NCBI RefSeq assembly: GCF_005670685.2
Contig: NZ_CP062008.1
Span: 2,356,001-2,420,000, forward strand
Length of the DNA stretch: 64,000 bases
Direction of reading: 5' to 3'
Source: Mycolicibacterium mucogenicum DSM 44124
GTDB lineage: Bacteria; Actinomycetota; Actinomycetes; Mycobacteriales; Mycobacteriaceae
This document shows, one piece after another, positions 47,838-56,161 of this stretch. The position numbers and the translations under genes are program-made. The notes beneath the pieces are model-generated. The model had not been told where the DNA came from and did not search any database. It saw only the letters and a list, made by a program, of their open reading frames with translations. Within the stretch, counting starts at the first letter, position 1. Each line of letters starts with the position of its first letter.

Positions 47838-48743
47838 ATGGGTAATCGAGCGAACATTGTTGTCGTGAAAGACCAAGAGTGGCAGTACGTTTACTCACAC
47901 TGCGAGGGCTGCCGCATGGTGGACCTATTGATCGGCGGACCGGACCTGGCGCTGGAATTCCTGGAATCGCTGCGGCGGCAGAATTCCCATGACTGGTGGA
48001 CCGATCCGCTGTGGTGCGACGGTGGTGCGGTCTTCGATTTCGACCGGCGGCGGGTCGTGTTCTTCGGCGACAGCCTCATGGTGGACATGCCGTTCCGGCG
48101 TACCATCCTGGCGGCGCTCACCGAGGTGTGGCCGGGCTATGAGATCTGCTACGCCTACGACGGCACCGCCGAAATTGGCGGATACGTCGGGAGGCGGTTT
48201 GACCTACCGCCACTGGACGTCCTCTCCATACCGAAGCTGGCAAGATCGCGAAATGCTTTGTGCCACTTGGTTTCCGTGATCGACGCGTCGGGGGAGCGGC
48301 GGATGTGGCCGTTGTGGTGGGGCGACAGCAAGGCATGGCACGGGCCGACTCTGCTCGAGAAGCTGCCGGGTAAAGGCGTCCAGCGACTGAAGCTGGGCAA
48401 GATCCCCGAAGGCGGGGTGCATATCGATGTGCCCCGAAATGCGGTCGGGGTGTGGAACACCGCCGACGTCTTGGGTGTATTCCGGGCGCTGCCTGAGTTG
48501 TGGAGCGGCTGGCGGACCGAATGCTGGGAGGATCGCTACGAAGAGCAACTCGCCGTCTGCGGGGGTGCGCTGCGACTGCCTGCGGTGGAGGAGGCAGATT
48601 TCGACGAAGTTCTGAATTGGTTGCGCGAGAGAGCATGCGGTATGGACCGCAGCTACGCTGCTGTCCCTCCGAGTGCAGACCAATGGGCCCGGTTCGCGGC
48701 GGCCTATGAGCGTGCGCGGCCACGCCAGGTGAATTCGGCATGA
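47838..48743 (+). CDS. Trp-rich hypothetical protein, unrecognised
   Basis: A 301-aa soluble protein unlike any family I know. It is rich in Trp and Cys (HCEGCRMVDLLIGG; SHDWWTDPLWCDGG; RRMWPLWWGDSKAWHGP; ELWSGWRTECWEDRY). There is no signal peptide or transmembrane segment. Base composition is slightly less GC-rich than neighbours and codon use is less biased, suggesting acquisition. ATG 47838 has GGGGGGA upstream. It directly precedes a VapBC module in the same direction, in a stretch that departs from the M. tuberculosis order. It could be an immunity-like or defence-associated protein, but that is speculation. Confidence 0.7.
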   Translation: MGNRANIVVVKDQEWQYVYSHCEGCRMVDLLIGGPDLALEFLESLRRQNSHDWWTDPLWCDGGAVFDFDRRRVVFFGDSLMVDMPFRRTILAALTEVWPGYEICYAYDGTAEIGGYVGRRFDLPPLDVLSIPKLARSRNALCHLVSVIDASGERRMWPLWWGDSKAWHGPTLLEKLPGKGVQRLKLGKIPEGGVHIDVPRNAVGVWNTADVLGVFRALPELWSGWRTECWEDRYEEQLAVCGGALRLPAVEEADFDEVLNWLRERACGMDRSYAAVPPSADQWARFAAAYERARPRQVNSA

Positions 48744-48758
48744 CCGCCCCGGAGGGAT

Positions 48759-48792
48759 ATTGGTACCATCAAAGGGGTAGAAAGGTACCAAT
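48759..48792. promoter_or_regulatory. Inverted-repeat operator of vapBC
   Basis: A perfect 9-bp inverted repeat, ATTGGTACC (48759-48767) and GGTACCAAT (48784-48792), with a 16-bp spacer ends one base before the vapB start codon. This is the expected position and form of a VapB/VapBC autorepression site. Confidence 0.7.
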
Positions 48793-48793
48793 C

Positions 48794-49036
48794 ATGGCGC
48801 TGAATATCAAAGACCCGGCCGTCCATGACGCCGTGAAAGAGATCGCAAGGATCACCGGCGAGTCGCAGGCGCAGGCCGTCGCGACCGCGGTGAACGATCG
48901 GCTGCGACGATTGCAGGCCGATGATCTGGCAGAGCGCTTGCTGGATATTGCCCGCAGTATCAGGAGCCGGCTGGGCCCCGAGGGACTTCCCGACCATGGC
49001 GAGCTGCTTTACGACGAATACGGACTGCCCAAATGA
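48794..49036 (+). CDS. VapB-type antitoxin (PSK family)
   Basis: An 80-aa antitoxin. The N-terminal ribbon-helix-helix-like domain is [20 protein letters not shown] followed by [20 protein letters not shown]; the C-terminal toxin-binding tail ends [10 protein letters not shown]. It resembles the VapB30 subgroup. ATG 48794 lies directly after the palindromic operator; a weak AGAAAGG (48780-48785) is the ribosome binding site. Its stop overlaps the vapC start by 4 bp. Confidence 0.88.
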   Translation: MALNIKDPAVHDAVKEIARITGESQAQAVATAVNDRLRRLQADDLAERLLDIARSIRSRLGPEGLPDHGELLYDEYGLPK

Positions 49037-49434
49037 TCGTGGACACATCGGCCATCGTCGCGCTGATTGCTGACGAGGACGACGTGGGAGTCTATGCCCG
49101 GGCGATCGCCGCCGCAGTGGTGCCGCGGTTGTCGGCGGCAAGCTATCTCGAATGCGGAATCGTCCTGGATGCACGCCGTGATCCAGTCATCAGTACGCGG
49201 TTCGATGACCTGGTGGATAGCGCCGGATTCGTCATCGAACCGGTGACCGAGCGTCAGGCCCGGCTGGCCCGCCAGGCCTATCGTGACTTCGGGAAAGGCA
49301 GCGGCCACCCAGCGGGCCTGAACTTCGGTGACTGCTTCGCATATGCACTGGCGATCGACTGCCGCGAGCCATTGCTGTGGAAGGGCGATGACTTCGGACA
49401 CACGGGTGTCCGGTCAGCGCTCGAGTCCAGCTAG
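49033..49434 (+). CDS. VapC-type toxin, PIN-domain ribonuclease
   Basis: A 133-aa PIN-domain endoribonuclease that, when free of VapB, cleaves RNA. Acidic metal ligands are Asp4 ([11 protein letters not shown]), Glu40 ([11 protein letters not shown]), Asp100 ([11 protein letters not shown]) and Asp119/120 (LLWKGDDF). All are present, so the toxin looks active. It is VapC30-like. It overlaps vapB by ATGA. Confidence 0.92.
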   Translation: MIVDTSAIVALIADEDDVGVYARAIAAAVVPRLSAASYLECGIVLDARRDPVISTRFDDLVDSAGFVIEPVTERQARLARQAYRDFGKGSGHPAGLNFGDCFAYALAIDCREPLLWKGDDFGHTGVRSALESS

Positions 49435-49438
49435 ACGT

Positions 49439-49459
49439 GGCGACACAGGGCCCGTCGCC
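49439..49459. terminator. Hairpin between converging vapC and the DUF3558 gene
   Basis: GGCGAC (49439-49444) pairs with GTCGCC (49454-49459) around a 9-nt loop in the 31-bp gap between converging genes. Confidence 0.45.
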
Positions 49460-49465
49460 TCGCGA

Positions 49466-50050
49466 TCAGAACTTGTAGAACGGCACCAGCTGGTTGGCGC
49501 GCTGCAGGTTTGTCTGCAGGCAGTCCGGGCGGTCCGGCGACTCGATCGGCGAGTAGAACAGCGACTGGTTGATCAGGCCGTAGCTGGTCTTGAAGGTGAT
49601 CATGCAGGTCACCCACCACCGGTCATTCCAGTCGGTCGGCTTCATGATCCAGTACTGCGCGGCGCGGTGTCCGGCGATGTTCAGCTCGACGGCGTCGGCC
49701 GGCAGCGTCTGCTCGTAGGTGCGCCAGACGATCGGTTCGACGGCCACCTGGTAGTTACCGGCGTCGTAGTGGCAGCGCAGGCCGTCTTCATGGTCGGGCG
49801 GGGTGAACCCCAGGCCCATGGCGTTGATGGCGTCGAGCGGAATCTGATCGCACGGGTCGAATGGGCTCGGGTTCGTCGTGGAGATGATCGGCGACTTGAT
49901 GGTGCTGCTGAGTGGAGCGGAGGTGGAGCGTAGCTCCACGTTGTCGCCGCCGGTCGGTGACACCGGGTTGGTCTGTGTGACCACCACGCCTGCCGTCACG
50001 AGCGCACACAGCGCCGACACCAGCCGCAGTTTCCCGGCCATCGTTGCCAT
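49466..50050 (-). CDS. DUF3558 family secreted protein (LppV-like)
   Basis: A 194-aa exported protein of the DUF3558 group. The signal-like N-terminus is MAGKLRLVSALCALVTAGVV. DUF3558 features include FDPCDQIPLDAINAMGLGF, LRCHYDAGNYQVAVEPI, WWVTCMITF and a C-terminal SPDRPDCLQTNLQRANQL. The family relative at this position in M. tuberculosis is LppV (Rv2796c), a lipoprotein, but here no canonical lipobox cysteine follows the signal, so it may be secreted rather than lipid-anchored. ATG 50050 has AAGGGG upstream. Confidence 0.8.
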   Translation of the reverse strand: MATMAGKLRLVSALCALVTAGVVVTQTNPVSPTGGDNVELRSTSAPLSSTIKSPIISTTNPSPFDPCDQIPLDAINAMGLGFTPPDHEDGLRCHYDAGNYQVAVEPIVWRTYEQTLPADAVELNIAGHRAAQYWIMKPTDWNDRWWVTCMITFKTSYGLINQSLFYSPIESPDRPDCLQTNLQRANQLVPFYKF

Positions 50051-50189
50051 GACACCCCTTAGATCCGAGCAATACTGCGGGGAGTCTACAAGTCGCCTGC
50101 GTCACACCGGACAGGATGGGAGAACCTGTTCTAGTTTCTCCCGCTGCGCGGGACGGTTGGCACTTCAGCGGGTGTTGCTGCCACCCAAG

Positions 50190-50195
50190 TAGGCT
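50190..50195 (+). promoter_or_regulatory. -10 box TAGGCT before the phosphoesterase gene
   Basis: TAGGCT ends 8 nt before GTG 50204, with a T-run between, so the mRNA is likely leaderless or nearly so. Confidence 0.45.
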
Positions 50196-50203
50196 GGATT
50201 TTT

Positions 50204-51145
50204 GTGTCGACCCAGCCGACCCTTTGGGCAATCAGTGACCTGCACATCGGGCATACCGGAAACAAGCCGGTCACCGAGTCGCTGCACCCGGCCTCGCCGG
50301 ACGACTGGCTGATCGTCGCCGGTGACGTCGCCGAGCGCACCGACGACATCCGGTGGTCCCTGGACCTGCTGCGCAAGCGTTTCGCCAAGGTGATCTGGGT
50401 GCCGGGCAACCACGAACTGTGGACCACCAACAAGGACCCGATGCAGATCTTCGGGAAGGCCCGCTACGACTACCTGGTCGACATGTGCGACCAGATGGGC
50501 ATCGTGACCCCCGAGCATCCGTTCCCGGTCTGGACCGGCCCCGGCGGCGCGGCGACGATCGTGCCGATGTTCCTGCTGTACGACTACAGCTTCCTGCCCG
50601 CGGGCACCGCGACGAAGGCCGAGGGGCTCGCGGTGGCCAAGGAGCGCAACGTCGTCGGCACCGACGAGTTCCTGCTGTCGAGCGAGCCGTACGCCACCCG
50701 GGACGCGTGGTGCCGGGACCGGGTGAACATCACCCGTAAGAAGCTCGACGACCTGGACTGGATGGAGTCCACGGTCCTGGTCAACCACTTCCCCCTGGTG
50801 CGCGAACCCTGCGACGCCATGTTCTATCCGGAGTTCTCGCTGTGGTGCGGCACCACGGCGACCAAGGACTGGCACACCCGCTACAACGCCATCTGCTCGG
50901 TGTACGGCCACCTGCACATCCCGCGCACCACCTACTACGACGGGGTGCGGTTCGAGGAGGTCTCGGTCGGCTATCCGCGAGAGTGGCGGCGCCGCAAGCC
51001 TTATCGGTGGATGCGCCAAATCCTGCCGGACCCCCAGTACCCACCCGGCTACCTCAACGACTTCGGTGGTCACTTCGAGATCACCCAGGAAATGCGGGAG
51101 CACGCGCAGAAGATGCAGGACCGAATCAATTCGAGGCGACTGTGA
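50204..51145 (+). CDS. Calcineurin-like metallophosphoesterase (Rv2795c type)
   Basis: A 313-aa metallophosphoesterase. Metal motifs are AISDLHIGHTG (DxH), IVAGDVAERTDD (GDxxD), VPGNHELW (GNHE), VNHFPLV and YGHLHIPRT (GH-x-H). In mycobacteria this gene is linked to pptT; the M. tuberculosis product has been reported as a PptT-antagonising phosphopantetheinyl hydrolase (PptH). Here too the stop overlaps the pptT GTG by 4 bases, so opposing activities are encoded in one transcript. Confidence 0.9.
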   Translation: MSTQPTLWAISDLHIGHTGNKPVTESLHPASPDDWLIVAGDVAERTDDIRWSLDLLRKRFAKVIWVPGNHELWTTNKDPMQIFGKARYDYLVDMCDQMGIVTPEHPFPVWTGPGGAATIVPMFLLYDYSFLPAGTATKAEGLAVAKERNVVGTDEFLLSSEPYATRDAWCRDRVNITRKKLDDLDWMESTVLVNHFPLVREPCDAMFYPEFSLWCGTTATKDWHTRYNAICSVYGHLHIPRTTYYDGVRFEEVSVGYPREWRRRKPYRWMRQILPDPQYPPGYLNDFGGHFEITQEMREHAQKMQDRINSRRL

Positions 51146-51801
51146 CCTTGCTGACCCAGGTGCTGCCCGACGTGGTAGCCACCGCCGAGACCTATTCCGA
51201 CCCGGCCGATCTGGTTCCACTGCCGGAGGAAGAACCGCTGATCGCGCGCTCGGTGGCCAAACGGCGCAACGAGTTCATCACCGTGCGGCACTGCGCCCGT
51301 GAGGCATTGGGCAAGCTCGACGTCGGCCCGGTCCCGATCCTCAAGGGGGACAAGGGTGAACCGTGCTGGCCCGACGGGATCGTCGGCAGCCTGACGCACT
51401 GCGAGGGCTTCCGTGGCGCGGTCGTGGCCCGCGCCACCGAAGTGCGGTCTGTCGGTATCGACGCCGAACCGCACGGCGTGCTGCCCAAGGGCGTGCTCGG
51501 CGCTGTGGCGTTGCCGGAAGAGCAGAGCGCCATCGGGACGCTGGAGGGCGACCTGCACTGGGACCGAATCCTGTTCTGCGCCAAGGAGGCGACGTACAAG
51601 GCCTGGTTCCCGTTGACCCACCGTTGGCTGGGTTTCGAGGACGCGCACATCACCTTCGAGCTGGATTCGTCGGGGACTTCGGGCACGTTTCTGTCGCGCA
51701 TCCTCATCGACCCGGCCGCTGAGTCGGGGCCGCCGTTGACCGAACTGCCGGGACGTTTCACGGTGTCCAACGGCCTTGTCCTGACGGCGATCTCACTGTG
51801 A
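51142..51801 (+). CDS. pptT: 4'-phosphopantetheinyl transferase PptT
   Basis: PptT activates carrier proteins of polyketide synthases, NRPSs and the FAS-related ACP needed for mycolic acids and siderophores. The 219-aa Sfp-type enzyme has [41 protein letters not shown], the Mg motif SVGIDAEPH and [13 protein letters not shown] (KEA). The sequence closely follows Rv2794c. GTG 51142 overlaps the phosphoesterase stop, and its own stop overlaps the truB GTG. Confidence 0.96.
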   Translation: MTLLTQVLPDVVATAETYSDPADLVPLPEEEPLIARSVAKRRNEFITVRHCAREALGKLDVGPVPILKGDKGEPCWPDGIVGSLTHCEGFRGAVVARATEVRSVGIDAEPHGVLPKGVLGAVALPEEQSAIGTLEGDLHWDRILFCAKEATYKAWFPLTHRWLGFEDAHITFELDSSGTSGTFLSRILIDPAAESGPPLTELPGRFTVSNGLVLTAISL

Positions 51802-52700
51802 AGGCTGCATCGAAGCCGGCCCCGCCACCGGGCCTGGTGATCGTCGACAAACCCGCCGGGATGACGAGCCATGACGTCGTCGGCCGGTGCCGGCGACTGT
51901 TCGGCACCCGCAAAGTGGGGCATGCCGGCACTTTGGACCCGATGGCCACCGGCGTGCTGGTGGTCGGCATCGAACGGGCCACCAAGATCCTCGGTCTGCT
52001 GACCGCCACCGACAAGCAGTACATCGCGACCATCCGGCTCGGCCAGACCACGTCGACCGAAGACGCCGAAGGCGAAGTGCTGGAGACGGTTTCGGCCGCG
52101 CACGTGACCGACGGCAAGATCGAGTCGGCGGTCGCGGCGTTACGCGGCGAGATCGACCAGGTGCCGTCGGCGGTCAGTGCCATCAAGGTCGACGGCGAGC
52201 GCGCGTACAAGCTGGTCCGCGAAGGCAAGGCGCCGGAACTGGCGGCCCGCCGGGTGCGGATCTCTCAGTTCACTGTTGACGCGGTGCGGCGCGTCGAGGA
52301 TTTCGTCGACGTCGACGTGACCGTGGACTGCTCGTCGGGCACCTACATTCGGGCGCTGGCCCGTGATGTCGGCGCGACGCTCGGTGTCGGCGGGCACCTG
52401 ACGGCGTTGCGGCGCACCAAGGTTGGTCGCTACGGCTTGGACGAGGCGCGGACGTTGGAGCAGCTGACCGACGCCGCCGAATTGAGCTACTCGCTGGATG
52501 CGGCTTGTCTGCTGGGGTTCCCGCGCAGGGACCTGACCGACGCCGAGACCGAGGACACGCGCCATGGCCGGGCCCTCGCGCCGGCCGGCATCGAGGGCAC
52601 CTACGCCGCGACCGCTGCCGATGGGCGCGTGATCGCCCTGTTGGAGGACGGGCCCAAACGCACCAGCAGCGTCGTGGTGCTGCGCCCGGCCACGCTGTAG
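51798..52700 (+). CDS. truB: tRNA pseudouridine55 synthase
   Basis: TruB makes pseudouridine 55 in the T-loop of tRNAs. The 300-aa protein has [18 protein letters not shown], the catalytic Asp47 in [14 protein letters not shown], the conserved [12 protein letters not shown] block, and a C-terminal PUA-like domain ([20 protein letters not shown]). GTG 51798 overlaps pptT by 4 bp; phosphoesterase-pptT-truB form one operon (Rv2795c-Rv2793c order). Confidence 0.96.
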   Translation: MKAASKPAPPPGLVIVDKPAGMTSHDVVGRCRRLFGTRKVGHAGTLDPMATGVLVVGIERATKILGLLTATDKQYIATIRLGQTTSTEDAEGEVLETVSAAHVTDGKIESAVAALRGEIDQVPSAVSAIKVDGERAYKLVREGKAPELAARRVRISQFTVDAVRRVEDFVDVDVTVDCSSGTYIRALARDVGATLGVGGHLTALRRTKVGRYGLDEARTLEQLTDAAELSYSLDAACLLGFPRRDLTDAETEDTRHGRALAPAGIEGTYAATAADGRVIALLEDGPKRTSSVVVLRPATL

Positions 52701-52771
52701 CGGCGGCCACAGATGGCACATTTACGTACCAATTGGAATGGTTTCTGCCCGGAATTCATCTTTTGGCCACG

Positions 52772-52777
52772 TACGAT
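52772..52777 (+). promoter_or_regulatory. -10 box TACGAT, leaderless start of the TetR gene
   Basis: TACGAT ends 6 nt before GTG 52784. A short palindrome CCAATTGG (52729-52736) lies 36 bp upstream and could belong to an operator. Confidence 0.45.
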
Positions 52778-52783
52778 GCAATC

Positions 52784-53440
52784 GTGACCGCGGGTGTGGA
52801 GGGGCAGGCCAAGCGCCGTACCCAGGCTGAGCGGAGTGCCGCAATGCGCACCCGCCTGCTCGATGCCACAGTGGATTGCCTGGTCACCTACGGTTATTCC
52901 GGGACCACGACGCAACGTGTCGCGGAAATCGCCGGCGTGACGCGTGGCGCCCAAGTTCACCATTTCCGGTCCAAGGAAGATCTTGTCGCCGCAGCGATCG
53001 AGCACCTCGCCGAGCAGCGCGTGCAGGCCGCCATCCGCGATCTCGGACGGGTGGCGAACAGCCCGGATCCGGTGACGATGACGCTGGACTACCTGTGGGA
53101 ATCCCACCAGGGACCGATCTTCGTGGCGACCTTGGAGCTCTGGGTGGCGGCGCGTACTGACCGGGTGCTGGCCGAGCATATTGAGCGTGTCGAACCCATC
53201 GTCACGGGTGCGCTGATCAGCGCACTGGCCCAACTGATTCCGAGCCGGGCCGCACAGAAGGACTTGCGCGACCTGGCGTTCACCGCAATGGATGCGTTGC
53301 GGGGGATTCTGCTCTTGGCCTTCGTGGATCGGGATACGAAGAAGGCGCGCAAGCGCTGGGCCCGGGTGTGTGAGCAGCTACGCGGCATGTTTGTCGAGGC
53401 TCTGGCCGTTCAACCCGGCAACGCCGAAATCACTTCCTAG
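52784..53440 (+). CDS. TetR family transcriptional regulator
   Basis: A 218-aa dimeric repressor-type protein. The N-terminal helix-turn-helix is MRTRLLDATVDCLVTYGYSG then TTTQRVAEIAGVTRGAQVHHFRSKEDL; the ligand domain follows (about 75-210). GTG 52784 sits right after a -10 box with no ribosome binding site. The gene precedes the lipid-catabolic operon by 122 bp in the same direction, so it probably controls that operon and itself, with an acyl-CoA or substrate-derived ligand as inducer (inference). Confidence 0.88.
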   Translation: MTAGVEGQAKRRTQAERSAAMRTRLLDATVDCLVTYGYSGTTTQRVAEIAGVTRGAQVHHFRSKEDLVAAAIEHLAEQRVQAAIRDLGRVANSPDPVTMTLDYLWESHQGPIFVATLELWVAARTDRVLAEHIERVEPIVTGALISALAQLIPSRAAQKDLRDLAFTAMDALRGILLLAFVDRDTKKARKRWARVCEQLRGMFVEALAVQPGNAEITS

Positions 53441-53504
53441 CCAGCTCTTTTCGTTTTTGCCAGAGATCGCTCGGCTGATCGAGCCGGGGTATTCGGCTAC
53501 CCTC

Positions 53505-53533
53505 TTGTAAAGATACAAACAGGTTGGTATGTT
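53505..53533 (+). promoter_or_regulatory. Promoter and candidate operator of the lipid-catabolic operon
   Basis: TTGTAA (53505-53510) and TATGTT (53528-53533) are separated by 17 bp, a good SigA-type geometry. The -35 box is part of an inverted repeat TTGTA-AAGA-TACAA (53505-53518), a plausible TetR-type site. The transcript would have a leader of about 20-25 nt with AGAGAGGG before ATG 53563. Confidence 0.5.
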
Positions 53534-53562
53534 TCTGACACCGCACAGAAAGAGAGGGTTTC

Positions 53563-54768
53563 ATGCCCAACAAGGTGTATGTGATCGGCGTCGGGATGAC
53601 GAAGTTCGAGAAGCCCGGTTCTCGGCTCAATCCGGACGGGTCGGCGTGGGACTACCCGGATATGGCCCGCGAGTCCGGGTCAAAAGCGTTGGCGGACGCA
53701 GGGATTGACTATCGCGAAGTTCAGGAGGCCTATGTCGGCTACGTCTACGGCGAGTCGACCTCGGGGCAGCGCGCGGTCTACGAGCTGGGGATGACGGGCA
53801 TCCCGGTGGTGAACGTCAACAACAACTGTTCGACCGGATCCACCGCGCTGTACCTCGCCGCACGAGCGGTGCGCAGCGGCCTCGCCGACTGCACGCTGGC
53901 GCTCGGTTTCGAGAAGATGCAGCCGGGCTCGCTCGGGTCGATGTACGACGACCGCGAACAGCCCATGGCCAAGCACATCATGGCGATGGCGGAAATCTCG
54001 GAGGTGCTGTTCCCGCCGGCGCCGTGGATGTTTGGTGCCGCCGGCCGTGAGCACATGAAGCAATTCGGCTCGACCGCAGAGCATTTCGCCAAGATCGGCT
54101 ACAAGAACCACAAGCACTCGGTCAACAACCCGTACGCGCAGTTCCAGGACGAATACAGCCTTGAGGACATCCTGGCCGCGCGGATGATCTACGACCCGCT
54201 GACCAAGCTGCAGTGCTCGCCGACGTCGGACGGATCCGGTGCGGCGATCCTGGCCAGTGAAGCGTTCGTCGAGAAGCACGGGTTGGCTGGGAAGGCCGTC
54301 GAGATCGTCGGGCAGGCGATGACCACCGACTTCGAGGACAGCTTCGACGGCACCTGCAAGGCGCTCATCGGCTACTACATGAATGTCGCTGCCGCCCAGC
54401 AGGTTTACGAGCAGTCGGAACTCGGGGCCGAGGACTTCCAGGTCATCGAACTGCACGACTGCTTCAGCGCCAACGAACTGCTGCTCTACGAAGCCCTGGG
54501 CCTGTGCGGCGAAGGTGAAGCGGCCAAGCTCATCGACAACGGCGACACCACCTACGGCGGGAGGTGGGTGGTCAACCCGTCGGGCGGGCTCATCTCCAAG
54601 GGGCATCCGCTGGGTGCCACCGGCCTGGCGCAATGTGCCGAACTCACCTGGCAGCTGCGCGGTACCGCGGACAAGCGGCAGGTCGAGAACGTCACGGCCG
54701 CCCTGCAGCACAACATCGGCTTGGGCGGGGCGGCCGTCGTCACCGCCTACCAGCGCGCCGAGCGCTGA
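53563..54768 (+). CDS. ltp1: SCP-x type thiolase/lipid-transfer protein
   Basis: A 401-aa thiolase-superfamily enzyme of the SCP-x branch. The catalytic Cys89 lies in [35 protein letters not shown] carries the characteristic [22 protein letters not shown] carries the C-terminal His. The SCP-2 sterol-carrier domain is absent. Such proteins cleave 3-oxoacyl-CoA or retro-aldol substrates, often from branched or steroid side chains. It resembles Ltp1 (Rv2790c). It heads a run of seven or eight same-strand lipid genes with short gaps. Confidence 0.9.
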   Translation: MPNKVYVIGVGMTKFEKPGSRLNPDGSAWDYPDMARESGSKALADAGIDYREVQEAYVGYVYGESTSGQRAVYELGMTGIPVVNVNNNCSTGSTALYLAARAVRSGLADCTLALGFEKMQPGSLGSMYDDREQPMAKHIMAMAEISEVLFPPAPWMFGAAGREHMKQFGSTAEHFAKIGYKNHKHSVNNPYAQFQDEYSLEDILAARMIYDPLTKLQCSPTSDGSGAAILASEAFVEKHGLAGKAVEIVGQAMTTDFEDSFDGTCKALIGYYMNVAAAQQVYEQSELGAEDFQVIELHDCFSANELLLYEALGLCGEGEAAKLIDNGDTTYGGRWVVNPSGGLISKGHPLGATGLAQCAELTWQLRGTADKRQVENVTAALQHNIGLGGAAVVTAYQRAER

Positions 54769-54820
54769 ACCGAAACATCAAACAACACAACACAACCAAT
54801 CAGAACTGAGGAGCACCATC

Positions 54821-55261
54821 ATGGGACACATCGAAGCAACCAAGCAGCTGTCGGCCTCACCGGAGGCGTTGTGGGCGATTGTTTCCGATCTGCCCAACTG
54901 GGACAAGTGGTTCACCGTCCACGAGAAGTGGCTGTGTGACGTGCCGGCAACGGTCACACCGGGCACCACGCTGACCGCGAAGATCGTCATGCTCGGCATG
55001 GCCAACAAGATCGAATGGACGATCCAGAAGATGGAGGCGCCGACCACGTTCGTGTTGTCCGGCACTGGTATGGCCGGCGTCAAGGCGCTCTTCGAGTTCA
55101 CCGTGACCCCATCGGGCAGCGGCTCGGAGTTCAAGGTGGCCGGCGACTTCGAGGGCGCGCTGGTCAAGGGTGCGCTGGCCAAGGCGGTCGAGAAGGACGG
55201 CGCCAAGCAGCTCGACAAGACACTCGAGCAGCTCGACGCACTTGCGTCGGCGGCGGTCTGA
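54821..55261 (+). CDS. SRPBCC family protein (polyketide cyclase/lipid-binding fold)
   Basis: A 146-aa START-like protein (MGHIEATKQLSASPEALWAI, VSDLPNWDKWFTVHEKWLCD, and a C-terminal amphipathic helix). These proteins bind hydrophobic ligands in a deep cavity. ATG 54821 has GAGGAGC upstream. It is placed between the thiolase and the hydratase, with 1 base between its stop and the next ATG, which suggests it carries or binds the pathway intermediate (inference). Confidence 0.88.
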   Translation: MGHIEATKQLSASPEALWAIVSDLPNWDKWFTVHEKWLCDVPATVTPGTTLTAKIVMLGMANKIEWTIQKMEAPTTFVLSGTGMAGVKALFEFTVTPSGSGSEFKVAGDFEGALVKGALAKAVEKDGAKQLDKTLEQLDALASAAV

Positions 55262-55262
55262 A

Positions 55263-56138
55263 ATGGCCGACGAGGAACTGGTTTTCGATGACTCCGGGTT
55301 GAACAAATGGACAGACGACGACCACTTCGAGGTCACCCGGGAACATCTCATCGACTACGCCAAGGCCACCAACGACCCGATATCCGCGCATCTTGCGGGT
55401 GATGTCGCGCCGCCGATCTTCGCGATCGTGCCGGTGTTCGAATCCCTATTGACGCCCACCGTCGATGTGGCACCCGTGGAGTTGATTCCTCGGGTGGTTC
55501 ACGGGGAACAGGACTTTCACTTCCATCGGCCGATCTATCCGGGCGACAAACTGGTGTCACGCGGCATGATGCTCGGCTACGAAGGGCTCGAGAACGGCAC
55601 GCGAGCATCGGTTTACCTCGAATGTCGGACCGATGACGGCGATCTCGTCAACGAACAGTACGTGACGTGCTTCTTCCGCGGGTTCAACGCCGGCAAGAAG
55701 ATTGGTGAATTGGGCCCGAATCACAAGTTCGACGCCGCGCTGCGCGACCAGCCCCCACTGGCGAAAGTCGTTCAGCATGTCGATGCGGACCAGACGTTCC
55801 GCTACTCACCGGCATCGGGCGATCCGATGCCGATCCACCTCGACGAAGAGGTGGCCAAGGACGCGGGACTGCCGGGCATCATCGCCCATGGCCTGTGCAC
55901 CATGGCATTCACCTCGTGGGCCTTGCTGACCGAGGTCGGTGGGGAAGATGTCAACCGGCTCAAGAGATTTGCCGTCCGATTCTCCAAGATGGTCTTCCCA
56001 GGTGACGATCTGGAGACCCGAATCTGGCAGTCGGGCCGCGGCAACCGCACCACCAGGTACGCGTTCGAGACGGTACGAAACGGAACCGCCGGCGAGGAAT
56101 TCGCCATCACCGACGGCCTCGCCGTCTTCGCCGACTAA
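55263..56138 (+). CDS. MaoC-like (R)-specific enoyl-CoA hydratase
   Basis: A 291-aa double hot-dog protein. The N-terminal hot dog (about 10-140) is of the FAS1_DH/MaoC_N type (VVHGEQDFHFHRPIYPGD), and the C-terminal hot dog has the hydratase-2 motif YSPASGDPMPIHLDEEVAKDAGLPGIIAHG with catalytic Asp/His. It hydrates trans-2-enoyl-CoA to (R)-3-hydroxyacyl-CoA. The partner SDR follows after 23 bp. Start ATG 55263 is one base after the SRPBCC stop. Confidence 0.9.
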   Translation: MADEELVFDDSGLNKWTDDDHFEVTREHLIDYAKATNDPISAHLAGDVAPPIFAIVPVFESLLTPTVDVAPVELIPRVVHGEQDFHFHRPIYPGDKLVSRGMMLGYEGLENGTRASVYLECRTDDGDLVNEQYVTCFFRGFNAGKKIGELGPNHKFDAALRDQPPLAKVVQHVDADQTFRYSPASGDPMPIHLDEEVAKDAGLPGIIAHGLCTMAFTSWALLTEVGGEDVNRLKRFAVRFSKMVFPGDDLETRIWQSGRGNRTTRYAFETVRNGTAGEEFAITDGLAVFAD

Positions 56139-56161
56139 TCGACTTGAAAGGACTGCACAAC

